The notes: generated by a model from the letters alone, not told the origin. Shown: positions 12,731-23,986, numbered from the stretch's first letter. The stretch is 64,000 bases of DNA from an uncultured delta proteobacterium (GCA_903869265.1 CAIPYE010000001.1:310001-374000), one strand, 5' to 3'. Numbers and translations: made by a program.

Positions 12731-12914
12731 CATGCCCGGTGAAAGCTGAGGTGAGGCAGACGAGACAGATCTTGCCGGCACCATTCCGGAATCCCGGTGG
12801 TGCCGGTCCAGGACAGCGCCTCGAAAGCCAAGCTGTTTTTTACGCACACACCTAAATGTCGTATCGGACGCCCAAGCCCAAAGAACTCAACCCCTGCCCT
12901 TTCACCTTGATCCT

Positions 12915-13343
12915 TTAATCTTTCACTTCAAGCCACTCCAGGGTGGCCATAACCACATCCTTCACCGAATAGGGCTTGGCAAAATAGGCATTAGCCCCCA
13001 TCTCCATCCCCTTTTCAATATCCTGAGGCGCGCCAAGCGCGGACAGCATGACCACCGGAATTTCCGCCAGATCCCGGTCCGGATGCGAGCGGATCAGCTT
13101 ACAGAGCTCATGGCCGTCCAGACGGGGCAACATGACATCCAGCAGAACCAGAGCAGGCCGCAGCTGTTCCACGATGGCAAAGGCGGTCAAGCCGTCATGG
13201 GCCACCGCCACAGGCACCATTTTTTTCCGCAACGAATAGCAGAGTAATTGGGCGATATCCTCGTCATCCTCGACAACGAGTACCATCCCGGGTTCCCGGT
13301 GCGTCCTGTTTTCGCTGCATTGCATCATTATGGGAACCCTCAT
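12915..13343 (-). CDS. Response regulator receiver-domain protein
   Basis: VLVVEDDEDIAQLL, LVLLDVMLPRLDG, VVMLSALG, NAYFAKPYSVKD; overlaps the upstream c-di-GMP gene. Confidence 0.85.
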   Translation of the reverse strand: MRVPIMMQCSENRTHREPGMVLVVEDDEDIAQLLCYSLRKKMVPVAVAHDGLTAFAIVEQLRPALVLLDVMLPRLDGHELCKLIRSHPDRDLAEIPVVMLSALGAPQDIEKGMEMGANAYFAKPYSVKDVVMATLEWLEVKD

Positions 13344-15244
13344 CTTTTATTTTTTTCCTCTTTTGCGACCTTAACGCCTTCCAAAGGCATCTCCGATCTC
13401 ACTTCCTCACGCCTGTTACGGACAATGGCCGAGCCTTTTTCCTGCTTGGCCGCCCGCTTGACCCCAGAGGCGAGAAAAGCCAGCTCCGCGTATGAATTCA
13501 CCGGACATTCCTCGGTACTGACGATCCCGATGGAAAGCGAAAGCAGAGCAAACCTCCGCTGTTCCCCCTGCCGGTCCCTGGCATGGTAATACCCCTCGCT
13601 AAACTCCTGCGCGCCATGAAATTCGGGCAACAGCCCATTCAGTCCATCAATAATCTGCTGACAGATCTGCTGGGAGGCATGGGGCCGGGTGATGACGATA
13701 AAATCATCCCCGCCGATGTGCCCGACAAAACGGAAACGGTCGTTGACTCCAGGCTGAACGATATCGACAATGAGCTTGCCGATCCGCTGGATGACCATGT
13801 CCCCCTTTTCAAAGCCGTAATAGTCGTTGTAGGGTTTGAAGTCGTCGATATCGATATAGCAGACGTCAAAATTGACCTTGCGCTGGAGAAAGGTGGCCAC
13901 GGTTCGCTGGATGAATTCGTTGCCCGGCAGACCGGACAATGGGTTCGCCCCCTTGGCCAATTGGATACTTTTCTGGGTGATGGCCTCAAGCAGGGCGTTG
14001 ATGGCCACGGTCCCGAGGTATTTGCCGTTTCTGGCCACGCAGATATCGTCATACAGATGCCTGCCACGACGGGCCTTGATCCTCCGCACCACCTCCTCCA
14101 TGGGCGTTGCCGCCTCAACCAGGAGGAAATCATCCCCCAACACATTCTTGACCGTCCGGTGGGCCGAGAGGGCGAAGCCATACCCATGGGGGCCGACCAT
14201 CTGTTTTTCCAAAAAATGCATCCGGTTCAGCATGCCCAGCACCCGCATCTCGGCCACAACCGGGATCCCCTGCAGCTTGACATCATCCATGAACCGTTGA
14301 TGGGCGGTCATGAGGGACTGCTGGGGAGAAAGCGGCTCAATGTACTTGACCGTATCGCCTATGGTACAGGATTCCCCATGGACTTCGGAGCAATACGCTG
14401 CCTCGTCCCGGACAACCAGCGGCGCGAAATGCTGCCGGGAAAGGTCTGGGCCGGGCCGTTCCAGCAGGTAGCCCTGAAGCAGATCGATATCAAACCGGGC
14501 AAGGGTCTCCAGTTCTTCAGGCCGCTCGATCCCCTCGGCAACGACGGTGATGCCAAGCTTGTGGCACACCGTGGCAATGGCGTCCACCAGATTATGCTTG
14601 AAGGAATCCTGGTCGATATTGGTGATGAAATGCCGATCGACCTTGACGTAATCCGGCTCAATGACCGAAAGCATCTTCAGCCCGCCGTAGCCGACGCCGA
14701 AATCATCGATGGCAATCTTGTATCCCCTTTTCCGGTAGTACTCCACCGACTTTTTAAAAAGATCGTAATTCCGGATTGCCTCCTGCTCGGTAATCTCCAG
14801 GATGACCCGCTCCTTGGCGATACCGCACTCCTCGGCCAACCGGTCGGTCGCCCCTCCGCGGTGATCCGGATGCATGAGGGTGACAGGGCAGATATTCACG
14901 TACAGGTAGGCATTTCTTTCGGCAAAACCCAGCTCCGCCGCCCGACAAAAAGCATGTTCCCGGCAGACCATATCAAGGGTCGAAATAATGCCTTCCTCCT
15001 GGGCTCTCTGAAAAAGCATTCCGATATCGATGGGAGGGGTATGTGCTTCCCGCACTCTGGCCAAGGCCTCATAGCCAAAGATCTCTCCGGTCCGCCTCGA
15101 AAAAATGGGCTGAAACCAGGAGGTGAGACCGTTATTATCCAGCAGGTCAAGCATCTCGCCCCGTGAAATCCTGGTGGGCTGAAACCTTACGCGCTCTGCC
15201 TCTTTTTCCAACATAATGACTTCCGCTGACGCTGACTGGCTCAT
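13340..15244 (-). CDS. EAL-CBS-GGDEF signalling protein
   Basis: EAL motifs ([24 protein letters not shown]), central CBS-like segment, C-terminal GGDEF domain with GGDDF variant. Confidence 0.85.
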   Translation of the reverse strand: MSQSASAEVIMLEKEAERVRFQPTRISRGEMLDLLDNNGLTSWFQPIFSRRTGEIFGYEALARVREAHTPPIDIGMLFQRAQEEGIISTLDMVCREHAFCRAAELGFAERNAYLYVNICPVTLMHPDHRGGATDRLAEECGIAKERVILEITEQEAIRNYDLFKKSVEYYRKRGYKIAIDDFGVGYGGLKMLSVIEPDYVKVDRHFITNIDQDSFKHNLVDAIATVCHKLGITVVAEGIERPEELETLARFDIDLLQGYLLERPGPDLSRQHFAPLVVRDEAAYCSEVHGESCTIGDTVKYIEPLSPQQSLMTAHQRFMDDVKLQGIPVVAEMRVLGMLNRMHFLEKQMVGPHGYGFALSAHRTVKNVLGDDFLLVEAATPMEEVVRRIKARRGRHLYDDICVARNGKYLGTVAINALLEAITQKSIQLAKGANPLSGLPGNEFIQRTVATFLQRKVNFDVCYIDIDDFKPYNDYYGFEKGDMVIQRIGKLIVDIVQPGVNDRFRFVGHIGGDDFIVITRPHASQQICQQIIDGLNGLLPEFHGAQEFSEGYYHARDRQGEQRRFALLSLSIGIVSTEECPVNSYAELAFLASGVKRAAKQEKGSAIVRNRREEVRSEMPLEGVKVAKEEKNKR

Positions 15245-16815
15245 GCGGCCACCAGCCGGGGAACGAACTGGCCGGACTTTTCCTCTGACCAGCCCTCTTC
15301 CTTCCCCGCTTCCTCTTGCCCGTTGATCAGGGTAATCAGCGATCCCGAGATGCGTCGCAGCTCCACCGCCTGCGTCCTCAATTCCGCCGCGGTTCGGGCC
15401 GCTGCTTCCGCCTCGGCGGAAGCAGCCAGGCTCACCGTGTCAATCTCGCCCATGGCCGCGCTCACCTGCCGGATCCCGACAACCTGCTCAGCACTGGCCA
15501 CGGCGATGTTTTGCACCTCCTCGTCCACCTTGGCAATACCCTGGTGGATCTCGACAAACGCCTTATCCAAGCTTTCACACAGCACGCTGCCCTGCTTCAC
15601 CTTCTCGATATTATTCTGAATAATATCGGAGGTTTCCTTGGCGGACGTGGCCACATTATGGGCCAATCTCCGGATTTCATCGGCAACCACGCCGAAACCG
15701 GCCCCTGCCTCTCCGGCCCTGGCCGCCTCCACAGCGGCATTGAGCGCCAGCAGATTGGTCTGGAAGGCAATGGCATTGATGTTCTTAATGATCTTCATCA
15801 CCTCGGCAGACTGGCCTTCTATCTCCTGCATGGCTTGCAGCATCATCGCCATCTGGGCGCCACCTTCCTGCACCACCTGTTGCATGCTCTTGGAAAGGGC
15901 GCTGGCCTGTCGGGCGCTCTCGTTGTTGGCGTTGGTCTGGCCGAGGAGCTGTTCGATGGAGGCCCCGGTCTCTTCCACCCCGGCGGCCTGGCGGCCAGCT
16001 CCGTCCGCCAGGCTCAGGCTTGCCGCGGATAGCAGGGTTGATTCCTCATAGACCTGCTCCACCACGCCTTGCAATCGTTCCTTTATCTGCATCATGGGCT
16101 GAATCACCTTGCGGCCAAGGTAGAAAAGGATAAAGAGGAACACGCCAAAAACGCCGAGCCCGGACCCAAGCAGGGCGAGGAGAGAAAAATTCTTCGCCTT
16201 CTGAAACAAAGCCTTATGCGTGGTCCCCACTGCGGCAATGGTCTCACCGGTCTGCAGACCTGCTTGTTTGGCAATCTGCTCTGCCAGCGCACGGCTCATG
16301 GCAATGGCTTGCGTCCCCTTGTCGCCGGTGTACTGATCCGCCGCCCGAATCCCATCATAATAACTTTCCTGAAACCCGATCATGCTCTGACCAATGGCCT
16401 TCTGCTTCTTGAAGCCATCATATTCCTCGGAAATCCGCTGCAACTGGGCCTGGGCTGCCGCGTCCTGCGCCAGGGCTTTTTGCGCCGCCGCCAGCATGGC
16501 AATAATCCGGGCATCGCCTTTTTCAAATGCCTCTACATACTTTGTCTGCATATCCTGAAACTTGCCCCGCACCAGAAAATTCTTCCACTGGAGCATCTGC
16601 TCAAGCAGAGCTGATTGCAGCTCCCGGACCAAGAGCACATTGTCGATGCCATCCTCCCCGGAAATCCGGATGTTCTTATTTGCCTGGTTCGCTCCAGAGA
16701 TCAACTGTTCCTGGGTGGTTACGGAAATGGTGTACAGCACACTCATTCCAACACCTGCAGCCAGCATGATAAAGACAAAGAAAAAACCGAGCCTGTTTTT
16801 CAAATTCCAACGCAT
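15241..16815 (-). CDS. Methyl-accepting chemotaxis protein
   Basis: N-terminal TM segments, MCP signalling hairpin [40 protein letters not shown]; start [10 protein letters not shown] at 16815. Confidence 0.88.
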   Translation of the reverse strand: MRWNLKNRLGFFFVFIMLAAGVGMSVLYTISVTTQEQLISGANQANKNIRISGEDGIDNVLLVRELQSALLEQMLQWKNFLVRGKFQDMQTKYVEAFEKGDARIIAMLAAAQKALAQDAAAQAQLQRISEEYDGFKKQKAIGQSMIGFQESYYDGIRAADQYTGDKGTQAIAMSRALAEQIAKQAGLQTGETIAAVGTTHKALFQKAKNFSLLALLGSGLGVFGVFLFILFYLGRKVIQPMMQIKERLQGVVEQVYEESTLLSAASLSLADGAGRQAAGVEETGASIEQLLGQTNANNESARQASALSKSMQQVVQEGGAQMAMMLQAMQEIEGQSAEVMKIIKNINAIAFQTNLLALNAAVEAARAGEAGAGFGVVADEIRRLAHNVATSAKETSDIIQNNIEKVKQGSVLCESLDKAFVEIHQGIAKVDEEVQNIAVASAEQVVGIRQVSAAMGEIDTVSLAASAEAEAAARTAAELRTQAVELRRISGSLITLINGQEEAGKEEGWSEEKSGQFVPRLVAA

Positions 16816-17057
16816 GACCTGACCCCTTGCTGGTTGCTTTGCCTGCTGCTGACCCCGACAGGGATAAGGCTTTCCCCGACCAAACATCCCCCCTCGCAGG
16901 AAAAAAGATAGGCGGAACAAACGCTGTGCCTGCTGCTTTGGCAAAACCTTTCCAGCTCATGCAGGCTGGGGATATAGGGGGCGTTTTTGGCGGAACAGGT
17001 CGCAACGGACCAGATGTTTGTCCCGTGGCTGTAATGCAGAAGATGTTTGCAGGGCAT
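16800..17057 (-). CDS. Small Cys-rich protein upstream of the MCP
   Basis: [50 protein letters not shown] with GGAGG 8 nt before ATG; overlaps the MCP start by 16 nt. Confidence 0.5.
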   Translation of the reverse strand: MPCKHLLHYSHGTNIWSVATCSAKNAPYIPSLHELERFCQSSRHSVCSAYLFSCEGGCLVGESLIPVGVSSRQSNQQGVRSCVGI

Positions 17058-17161
17058 GGCGCGAGCCTCCGTATGGGTGAGTGGTGATCTTGTTTCCATA
17101 GGAAGGCAAATTACTGCCCGTTTATTAGACGATGATTACGGGGAGGTTATTTTCCAATTTC

Positions 17162-17200
17162 AAAAAAACACCCCCCTGCCGATGCTCTGACAGGGGGGCT
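17162..17200 (-). terminator. Rho-independent terminator downstream of the porin
   Basis: On the minus strand: AGCCCCCCTG-loop-CAGGGGGG followed by TGTTTTTTTG. Confidence 0.8.
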
Positions 17201-17339
17201 AAGGAGAAGTGGGATGTACTGCAAGGTACTGCGAAATTGTTCGCTTTAGATTACCTTTCCATTATTTTCGGGTAAGGCCGCCCCTGCCTGGGAGGAGGCA
17301 AGGGTGGCTCACGCCACTCCAGAGAGGAGATGCGGCCTT

Positions 17340-18677
17340 TTAGAACTTATAACCTACGTCAAACTGCATAAGATTGACGGTGTCCACCTTGTTATTGGCC
17401 GAGTAATAGGCCTCGTCCTGTTTGTAGTTCATCCATGTGAAATCAAGCGCCCAATTCTTGGTGATATCGTAGCCAGCCTGCACCCGGTGGCCCTTCTTGT
17501 TGGTTACCGAGCCAAGGCCGTCGCCGAAATCGGAATCCGAGAGCGCGCCATAGAGCGAATCTGCCTCAACCACTACATATGCGTAGCCAAAACGAACCTT
17601 GTCGATCTTGGCATCGAGGCCCACTACCCAACCGAGATCGGCATCACCCGGCTTCTTGGGAAAATCCTTGGCCTGACTCAAGCCGATAGCACCATCAGCC
17701 CCAAAATTCTGCCAGATATGGCCATAGAGGGAGAGGTTGACGCTGGATACAGGAAAGGAGACCTTGCCATAAAGATCACCGATCTCCAAGGCATACTTGG
17801 CCGGGTCAACGGTGTTGAGCGAGGTATTGGCCTTGTCGTTGATGAAGGATTGGTCATATTTCTGATAGCTGGCGGCCAGGACATAAGAAACGTCGCCCAC
17901 CTTGTCCCGATACCCCGCCTGTCCCTTATAGAGCATGGCGGTGTTGTCGTCACCCACCAGTTTCGCCCCGTATCCGCCCACCGTGGCAAACACGCCCTGC
18001 TTTTTGCCATACTGTGCGGACAGGCCGGCCAGACGCACATCGCTGTCATACAACACCCAGGAGGTCTCATAGGGATTCAACTGCTGACCAAGGGTAAACT
18101 TGAAATCATCCACCTTGTGGGCGGCATAGGCATAATCAAGCCAGAGACCAGGGGACTCGAAGGCGCTGTATTTAGACCAGGTTGAATTGGTGCTGGTCGC
18201 GAGATGGGATCCGTCGTCATTTGCTCTCTCGCCGGAGGCCAAGCCCGCACCCACTTCCCAATTCTCGGCCTTGTTATCCCAAACCCCGCCAAGACGGAAG
18301 CGGGTCCGCCAACGGTCACGGGCCACATCAGCGGTGTTGGCCTGATCGTAATAGTTCTTATCCTGCCTTTCATAGCGCACCCGCAAATCGCCTTTCAGAG
18401 TCAACTGATCAATAAACTCGTTGGCCAAGGCAACCTTGCTGCTCCCGCTAGCACTGCCGCCGTTTTTCTTGACTTCTTCCTCGACCTTGGCCGCCACCTT
18501 CTTATCCACCATGGCCCCAAGAGCATCGATGTGCTCCTGCTGGGAAGCGACCTTGTTGCGCAGGAACTCAAGCTCCTGCAAAATCTGCTCATCGCTCATA
18601 CCTGCGCCGGCCAAAGCCGCCGCAGGCAGGGTGAGACAAAGGCCCAATGCTGCTACCGCTGATAATACCTTCCTCAT
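17340..18677 (-). CDS. Putative outer-membrane porin
   Basis: Signal peptide, N-terminal coiled-coil, Gly/aromatic beta-strand pattern, terminal aromatic VGYKF. Confidence 0.8.
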   Translation of the reverse strand: MRKVLSAVAALGLCLTLPAAALAGAGMSDEQILQELEFLRNKVASQQEHIDALGAMVDKKVAAKVEEEVKKNGGSASGSSKVALANEFIDQLTLKGDLRVRYERQDKNYYDQANTADVARDRWRTRFRLGGVWDNKAENWEVGAGLASGERANDDGSHLATSTNSTWSKYSAFESPGLWLDYAYAAHKVDDFKFTLGQQLNPYETSWVLYDSDVRLAGLSAQYGKKQGVFATVGGYGAKLVGDDNTAMLYKGQAGYRDKVGDVSYVLAASYQKYDQSFINDKANTSLNTVDPAKYALEIGDLYGKVSFPVSSVNLSLYGHIWQNFGADGAIGLSQAKDFPKKPGDADLGWVVGLDAKIDKVRFGYAYVVVEADSLYGALSDSDFGDGLGSVTNKKGHRVQAGYDITKNWALDFTWMNYKQDEAYYSANNKVDTVNLMQFDVGYKF

Positions 18678-18898
18678 GTCTTTCTCCTTTCTCCGTAACG
18701 TTTATAAAAATTGCTTCGTAACAATAGGGAAATGGAAGGAAGCAAAGTTCCAGCCATCGCCGCATCCGAAATGTTACGGAGAGCCTACCGGGGGAGTATT
18801 AGAGAGAGATCATCCTATGGTTAAAAACAAATTAAATAAAGGTTAGCAAAACGAGGGGATAAATTCGAGCTTGTGGCGAGTTATCTTCTGTTCATCTC

Positions 18899-18926
18899 CT
18901 AACAAAATCCTAATAAAATTCTAACA
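18899..18926 (+). promoter_or_regulatory. Candidate PhoB box upstream of pstS
   Basis: Three direct repeats CTAACA / CTAATA / CTAACA at 18899, 18910, 18921, exactly 11 bp apart. Confidence 0.6.
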
Positions 18927-19013
18927 ATCTGGCAGCATAGTGTGGGGCAGATGCACTGAGCAGATCACAAACCGGCATAAGCCATCTGTAACTTCACTTA
19001 GGGAGAGACAAAC

Positions 19014-20009
19014 ATGACGATGCACAAAAGTTTTTTCACCAGTGTCACCAAGGCTGCCTTGGCAGGCTGCCTGGTCGCGGTCACCGCCACCAGCGTTTTT
19101 GCCAACCCCATCACCGTGGACCCGAAAACCCCAGTCTATAAGAAAGTGAGCGGGGTTTCCGGCAACCTCGACAGTATCGGTTCGGACACCCTGAACAATC
19201 TGATGACTTATTGGGCAGAAGGGTTCCGCAAGGAATACCCCAATGTCCGCATCCAGATCGAGGGCAAGGGCTCAAGCACCGCTCCGCCCGCCCTCATTTC
19301 CGGCACCTCCCAGCTCGGCCCCATGTCCCGGGAGATGAAATCCGAAGAGATCGATGCCTTTACCAAGAAATACGGATATGCTCCGACCAAAATCGGCGTG
19401 GCCTTCGACTCCCTGGGCGTCTTTGTAAATAAAGACAACCCGATCAAAGAATTGAGCCTGCCCCAGGTTGACGCTATCTTTTCCAAAACCCGAAAGGGCG
19501 GCATGTCCGAGGAGATCACCACCTGGGGCCAGTTGGGCCTTACCGGTCCCTGGCAGCAAGCCCCCATCAGCCTCTTCGGCCGTAACTCCGCCTCCGGCAC
19601 CTATGGCTATTTCAAGGAACACGCCCTGTTCAAAGGCGACTATAAGGATACCGTCAAGGAACAGCCAGGCTCTGCTTCGGTGGTCATGGGTGTCACCGAG
19701 GATCGCAACGGCATCGGCTACTCCGGCATCGGCTACAAGACCTCTGGGGTCAAGGCCCTGGCCCTGAGCAAGAAAACCGGAGAAAAAGCACATGAAGCCA
19801 ACTACGAGAACGTGCTGAACGGCAGTTACCCGCTTTCCAGAACCCTGTACATCTATGTGGCCAAAGCGCCGAACAAGCCGCTGCCCACCGAAATCTCCGA
19901 GTTCCTCAAGTATGTGCTTTCCAAATCCGGCCAGGAAATCGTAATTAAAGACGGGTTTCTGCCCCTGACCCATGAAGTCCTTGAAAAAGAGCTGGCTAAA
20001 CTCAAGTAA
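19014..20009 (+). CDS. pstS: Phosphate ABC transporter substrate-binding protein PstS
   Basis: Signal peptide; PstS-type [42 protein letters not shown]; upstream of pstCAB. Confidence 0.93.
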   Translation: MTMHKSFFTSVTKAALAGCLVAVTATSVFANPITVDPKTPVYKKVSGVSGNLDSIGSDTLNNLMTYWAEGFRKEYPNVRIQIEGKGSSTAPPALISGTSQLGPMSREMKSEEIDAFTKKYGYAPTKIGVAFDSLGVFVNKDNPIKELSLPQVDAIFSKTRKGGMSEEITTWGQLGLTGPWQQAPISLFGRNSASGTYGYFKEHALFKGDYKDTVKEQPGSASVVMGVTEDRNGIGYSGIGYKTSGVKALALSKKTGEKAHEANYENVLNGSYPLSRTLYIYVAKAPNKPLPTEISEFLKYVLSKSGQEIVIKDGFLPLTHEVLEKELAKLK

Positions 20010-20048
20010 TCCCCACCGGCCATGGCCGGACACAAGTTCACCTCCCCG

Positions 20049-20092
20049 GCCCCCGGGAAGACCTGCCCGTCGGCGTTGGTCTTCCCGGGGGC
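20049..20092 (+). other. Strong intercistronic hairpin between pstS and pstC
   Basis: GCCCCCGGGAAGACC (20049-20063) is the exact reverse complement of GGTCTTCCCGGGGGC (20078-20092); 14-nt loop; no T-run after it. Confidence 0.75.
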
Positions 20093-20146
20093 TTCCTCAG
20101 TAGATGCACTTTCCGCGGCATGACCCAGGACAGCAAGGACCACCCC

Positions 20147-22366
20147 ATGCAGAAACTCGACAAACAATTCATCAAGAAAGTCCGCAGGCAGGATCGCATG
20201 GCCACCCGCGCCATCACCTGTGGCGGCCTGCTGGTCATCGCCAGCGTCATCGCCATCCTGGTCCTGATCGTCCGGGTGGCCTTGCCGCTTTTTCAGCCGG
20301 CCAGCGCCGAAATCATCCACCGCGTGTCGATCAAACCCGGACACGCCCCTGTTCTTGCCGTGGGGATGGACGACACCCAGGAGGTGGGCTTTACCCTGGA
20401 CAACACCGGCCTTTTTTCCTTTTACAATCTCGCCTCCGGCAAGGATTTTTTCAACGCCCCCGCCTCAACCCGGAAGGCAAAGGTGCAATCCGTCGAGAGC
20501 AACAAGAACAACGTCTTCGCCATTCTCTGGGAGGACAACAGCGTGACCGTCTCCCAGGTGGACTTTCGACTGCTCTATGACCAGGGCGGCCAAAGGACCA
20601 TCCAGCCGGAAATCACCCAGCTGGGCGAATATCCGGCCCGCCGCTATCCGGCCCCGGTCAAGAGCATGATGGTCCGCGCCCACGAAGGACGGTTGACAGA
20701 GGTGGCGCTCCTGGCAAACAACCGCTTCCAGATAGACCATGAGGTCGTCACCACCGATCTCTTTGACAACCAGAAAAAAGAAACGTTCTCTTTCCTGATC
20801 GCAGAGGAGCTGCCCGGCAGAATTTCCGCCTTCACCCTGGACGAAAAAGGCGCCACTCTGTATGCCGGCACCGATAGCGGCAGCCTGTTGCGGTGGGATC
20901 TGAGGGAAAACGAGGCAGCCACACGCACCGACAATGTGGTGGCCGTATCGGGAGATAAGCCCATCACCGCCCTGGCCATGGTTTTTGGCGATATCTCCGT
21001 GGCGGTGGGCGATGCCGAGGGTGGCCTTGCCACCTGGAGCGAGGTTTGGACCGGGGAAGGAGAAGGCAGGGAGCAGAGGCTCCGCAAAACCCATACCCTG
21101 ACCAGCCACCAGACCTCGGTGGAGAGCATCATTCCCACCCGCCGCTCCAAGTCCCTGATCAGCCTTGGCGCCGACGGCAGAGCCCATTTCGACCACATGA
21201 CCAGCGAGAACCACCTGCTAAGCCTTGCCCCGGCCCTGGACATGGTGGGCATTTCCGACCAGGGCAACGGCCTGATCGGTCTTGATGCGGACAATCTTAC
21301 CGTCTGGAAGATCGATGCCCCGCACCCGGAAATCAGCTTAAAAACCCTGTTCGGCAAGGTCTGGTACGAAAGTTACGACAAGCCGGAATATGTCTGGCAG
21401 TCCTCGTCCGCCTCCGACGATTTTGAACCGAAACTCAGCCTTATCCCGCTGCTGTTCGGCACCATCAAGGGGACTCTATACGCCATGGTCTTTGCCGTGC
21501 CGCTTGCCATCTTCGGCGCGGTCTACACCAGCCAGTTCAGCACCCCCACCTTTAAAAAGACCATCAAACCGGTGGTGGAGATCATGGCCTCGATCCCCTC
21601 GGTGGTCATCGGCTTCCTCATCGCCCTCTGGCTGGCGCCCATCGTGGAAAAGGGTATTCTCACCGTGATTCTGTCCGTGCTTTTCCTGCCGCTGATCTTT
21701 GTCGGGATCATGGCCGCACTCAGGCCTTTCTATAAAACACCTACCCTGCAGAACTTCTGCAACGGCCATGAATTTCTCCTGCTGATTCCGGTTATCCTTT
21801 TGGCCACGGGCTTGGCCATGGGGATCGCCCCCACCGTGGAACACCTGCTCTTTGCCGGCAACTTCAAGCAATGGCTCTACAACGACCTGGGGTTACGCTA
21901 TGACCAGCGCAACTGCATCATCATCGCCTTCGGCCTTGGCATTGCCGTAATCCCCATCATCTTTTCCATCACCGAGGATGCCATTTCCAACATCCCGCCC
22001 AGCCTCACCGCTGCCTCCCTGGCCTTGGGCGCCAGCCGCTGGCAGACGATCTGGCGGGTAGTCCTGCCCTCGGCCAGCCCCGGCATCTTTGCCGCGATCA
22101 TGATCGGCTTTGGCCGGGCAGTGGGGGAAACCATGATCGTGCTAATGGCCACCGGCAACACCCCCATCCTCGACTGGTCGATCTTCAACGGCATGCGGAC
22201 CCTGTCGGCCAACATCGCCGTGGAGATTCCGGAAGCGCCCATGGGCGGCACCCTGTACCGGGTGCTGTTCCTCTGCGCCTCCATGCTTTTCACCCTGACC
22301 TTTCTGGTAAATACCGGGGCGGAGCTGGTCCGCGAGCGGTTGCGCAAAAAATATGGCCGTTACTAA
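20147..22366 (+). CDS. pstC: Phosphate ABC transporter permease PstC with large N-terminal extension
   Basis: C-terminal PstC permease (ASIPSVVIGFL, ALGASRWQTIWRVVLPSASPGI, GRAVGETMIVLMATGN) preceded by ~400 aa with repeat/WD40-like character. Confidence 0.88.
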   Translation: MQKLDKQFIKKVRRQDRMATRAITCGGLLVIASVIAILVLIVRVALPLFQPASAEIIHRVSIKPGHAPVLAVGMDDTQEVGFTLDNTGLFSFYNLASGKDFFNAPASTRKAKVQSVESNKNNVFAILWEDNSVTVSQVDFRLLYDQGGQRTIQPEITQLGEYPARRYPAPVKSMMVRAHEGRLTEVALLANNRFQIDHEVVTTDLFDNQKKETFSFLIAEELPGRISAFTLDEKGATLYAGTDSGSLLRWDLRENEAATRTDNVVAVSGDKPITALAMVFGDISVAVGDAEGGLATWSEVWTGEGEGREQRLRKTHTLTSHQTSVESIIPTRRSKSLISLGADGRAHFDHMTSENHLLSLAPALDMVGISDQGNGLIGLDADNLTVWKIDAPHPEISLKTLFGKVWYESYDKPEYVWQSSSASDDFEPKLSLIPLLFGTIKGTLYAMVFAVPLAIFGAVYTSQFSTPTFKKTIKPVVEIMASIPSVVIGFLIALWLAPIVEKGILTVILSVLFLPLIFVGIMAALRPFYKTPTLQNFCNGHEFLLLIPVILLATGLAMGIAPTVEHLLFAGNFKQWLYNDLGLRYDQRNCIIIAFGLGIAVIPIIFSITEDAISNIPPSLTAASLALGASRWQTIWRVVLPSASPGIFAAIMIGFGRAVGETMIVLMATGNTPILDWSIFNGMRTLSANIAVEIPEAPMGGTLYRVLFLCASMLFTLTFLVNTGAELVRERLRKKYGRY

Positions 22367-22381
22367 CCTGGAGAAAAGATC

Positions 22382-23974
22382 ATGACCAAAAAATTCTGGC
22401 GGCAGGGAGAGCCATTCGTCTGGGCCACGGGCCTTGCCCTTTCCCTGATCCTGTTTTTAACCCTGCTGCTGTTCTATGTGGTGCTGGACAACGGTCTTGC
22501 CGTGTTCTGGCCCAAGAAGGTCGCCTTGGCAACCCTGAGCGATGGCCGACATCTGCTTGGCGAAATTGTCCAGGAAGAGACCATTCCCCACACCGAAAAG
22601 AAACGGCTCCAGTTCAAGATCGGCAACCGGGATCTCTACGGCCTCGATTTCAAATGGGTTGATTCCAGCGAAATCACCAGCCTCAGCTATCCGGAAAACA
22701 TCTATGTGCTGGAACGCCTTGAATTCGGCAATTTTTATGGCTATCTGAGCGAGCTTGAGGTCAAGGGGATTGCTCCGCCTGCCAGCGGCTCAAACAGCCT
22801 GCGCCTGACCATTGACGCCCTCGACTCACGGAAGAAAGAGGTCAACCTCCTGGGCAAAAAAATCGCCAACCTCAACCGACGGGTGGAGTTGATCGACCGT
22901 CGGTTGGCCACAGGCCGTTACAACAAGGAGGAAAACACCCCCGCCCTTGCCGCCCTCAAAGGCGAAAAACAGGGGCTCAAAACTGAGTTTGAAGCGCTGG
23001 TAAGCATTCTCAGCCAGAAGGCTGCCGCCCTTTCCACCAATCAGGCGATCTTCACTGATGCCAATGGTCGGACCAAAGCCATAGCCCTTGCCAACATTGT
23101 CCGCAACTACCAGCCAAACACCATGTCGTTTCTCGCCAAATGCGGCTATTACCTGGAGCGGCTGCGGGAACTTTTCTTTGACGACCCGCGGGAATCCAAT
23201 ACCGAGGGCGGGTTGTTCCCCGCCATCTTCGGCACCATCATGCTGATCTTTCTCATGAGTATCCTCTCCTTTCCCCTGGGGGTGCTGGCCGGCATTTATT
23301 TGCGCGAATACGCCAAAGACGACTGGCTGGTGAAGATGGTCCGCATCGCGGTCAACAACCTGGCCGGTATTCCCTCCATCGTTTACGGCATCTTCGGGTT
23401 GGGCTTTTTTGTCTACGGGATCGGCGGCAGCATCGATCGGTTCTTTTTCCCTGAACGGTTTCCTACCCCCACCTTCGGCACCGGCGGCATTCTCTGGGCC
23501 AGCCTTACCCTGGGTCTGCTCACCGTGCCGGTGGTGATCGTAGCCACGGAAGAGGCGTTGGGCTCGATCCCCCCCGGCATCCGGGAAGGCTCGCAGGCTC
23601 TGGCCGCCACCAAGCTCCAGACCCTGACCAGAATCCTGTTGCCCATGGCCTCCCCCGGCATCCTCACCGGCTTTATCCTGGCCATGGCCAGGGCCGCAGG
23701 CGAGGTCGCGCCCTTAATGATCACCGGGGTGGTCAAGCTGGCCCCGTCCCTGCCCCTGGACGGGCTCTTCCCCTATCTGCACCTGGACCGGAAATTCATG
23801 CACCTGGGGTTTCACATCTACGACATCGGCTTTCAATCCCCCAACGTGGAGGCGGCCAAGCCCATGGTCTATGTCACCACCCTCCTGTTGATCCTGATCG
23901 TGCTGGCCATGACCAGCACGGCCATCTATCTGCGCAACAAGATGCGACAACGCCACTCCGTGGTCGATGTGTGA
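22382..23974 (+). CDS. pstA: Phosphate ABC transporter permease PstA
   Basis: NNLAGIPSIVYGIFGLGFF, AATKLQTLTRILLPMASPGILTG, ARAAGEVAPLMITG. Confidence 0.92.
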   Translation: MTKKFWRQGEPFVWATGLALSLILFLTLLLFYVVLDNGLAVFWPKKVALATLSDGRHLLGEIVQEETIPHTEKKRLQFKIGNRDLYGLDFKWVDSSEITSLSYPENIYVLERLEFGNFYGYLSELEVKGIAPPASGSNSLRLTIDALDSRKKEVNLLGKKIANLNRRVELIDRRLATGRYNKEENTPALAALKGEKQGLKTEFEALVSILSQKAAALSTNQAIFTDANGRTKAIALANIVRNYQPNTMSFLAKCGYYLERLRELFFDDPRESNTEGGLFPAIFGTIMLIFLMSILSFPLGVLAGIYLREYAKDDWLVKMVRIAVNNLAGIPSIVYGIFGLGFFVYGIGGSIDRFFFPERFPTPTFGTGGILWASLTLGLLTVPVVIVATEEALGSIPPGIREGSQALAATKLQTLTRILLPMASPGILTGFILAMARAAGEVAPLMITGVVKLAPSLPLDGLFPYLHLDRKFMHLGFHIYDIGFQSPNVEAAKPMVYVTTLLLILIVLAMTSTAIYLRNKMRQRHSVVDV

Positions 23975-23986
23975 TAAGGAGAAACA

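Noticed and set aside
13583-15166. 527-aa plus-strand ORF
   Set aside because: Antisense shadow of the EAL-CBS-GGDEF gene in GC-rich DNA; no recognisable domain.
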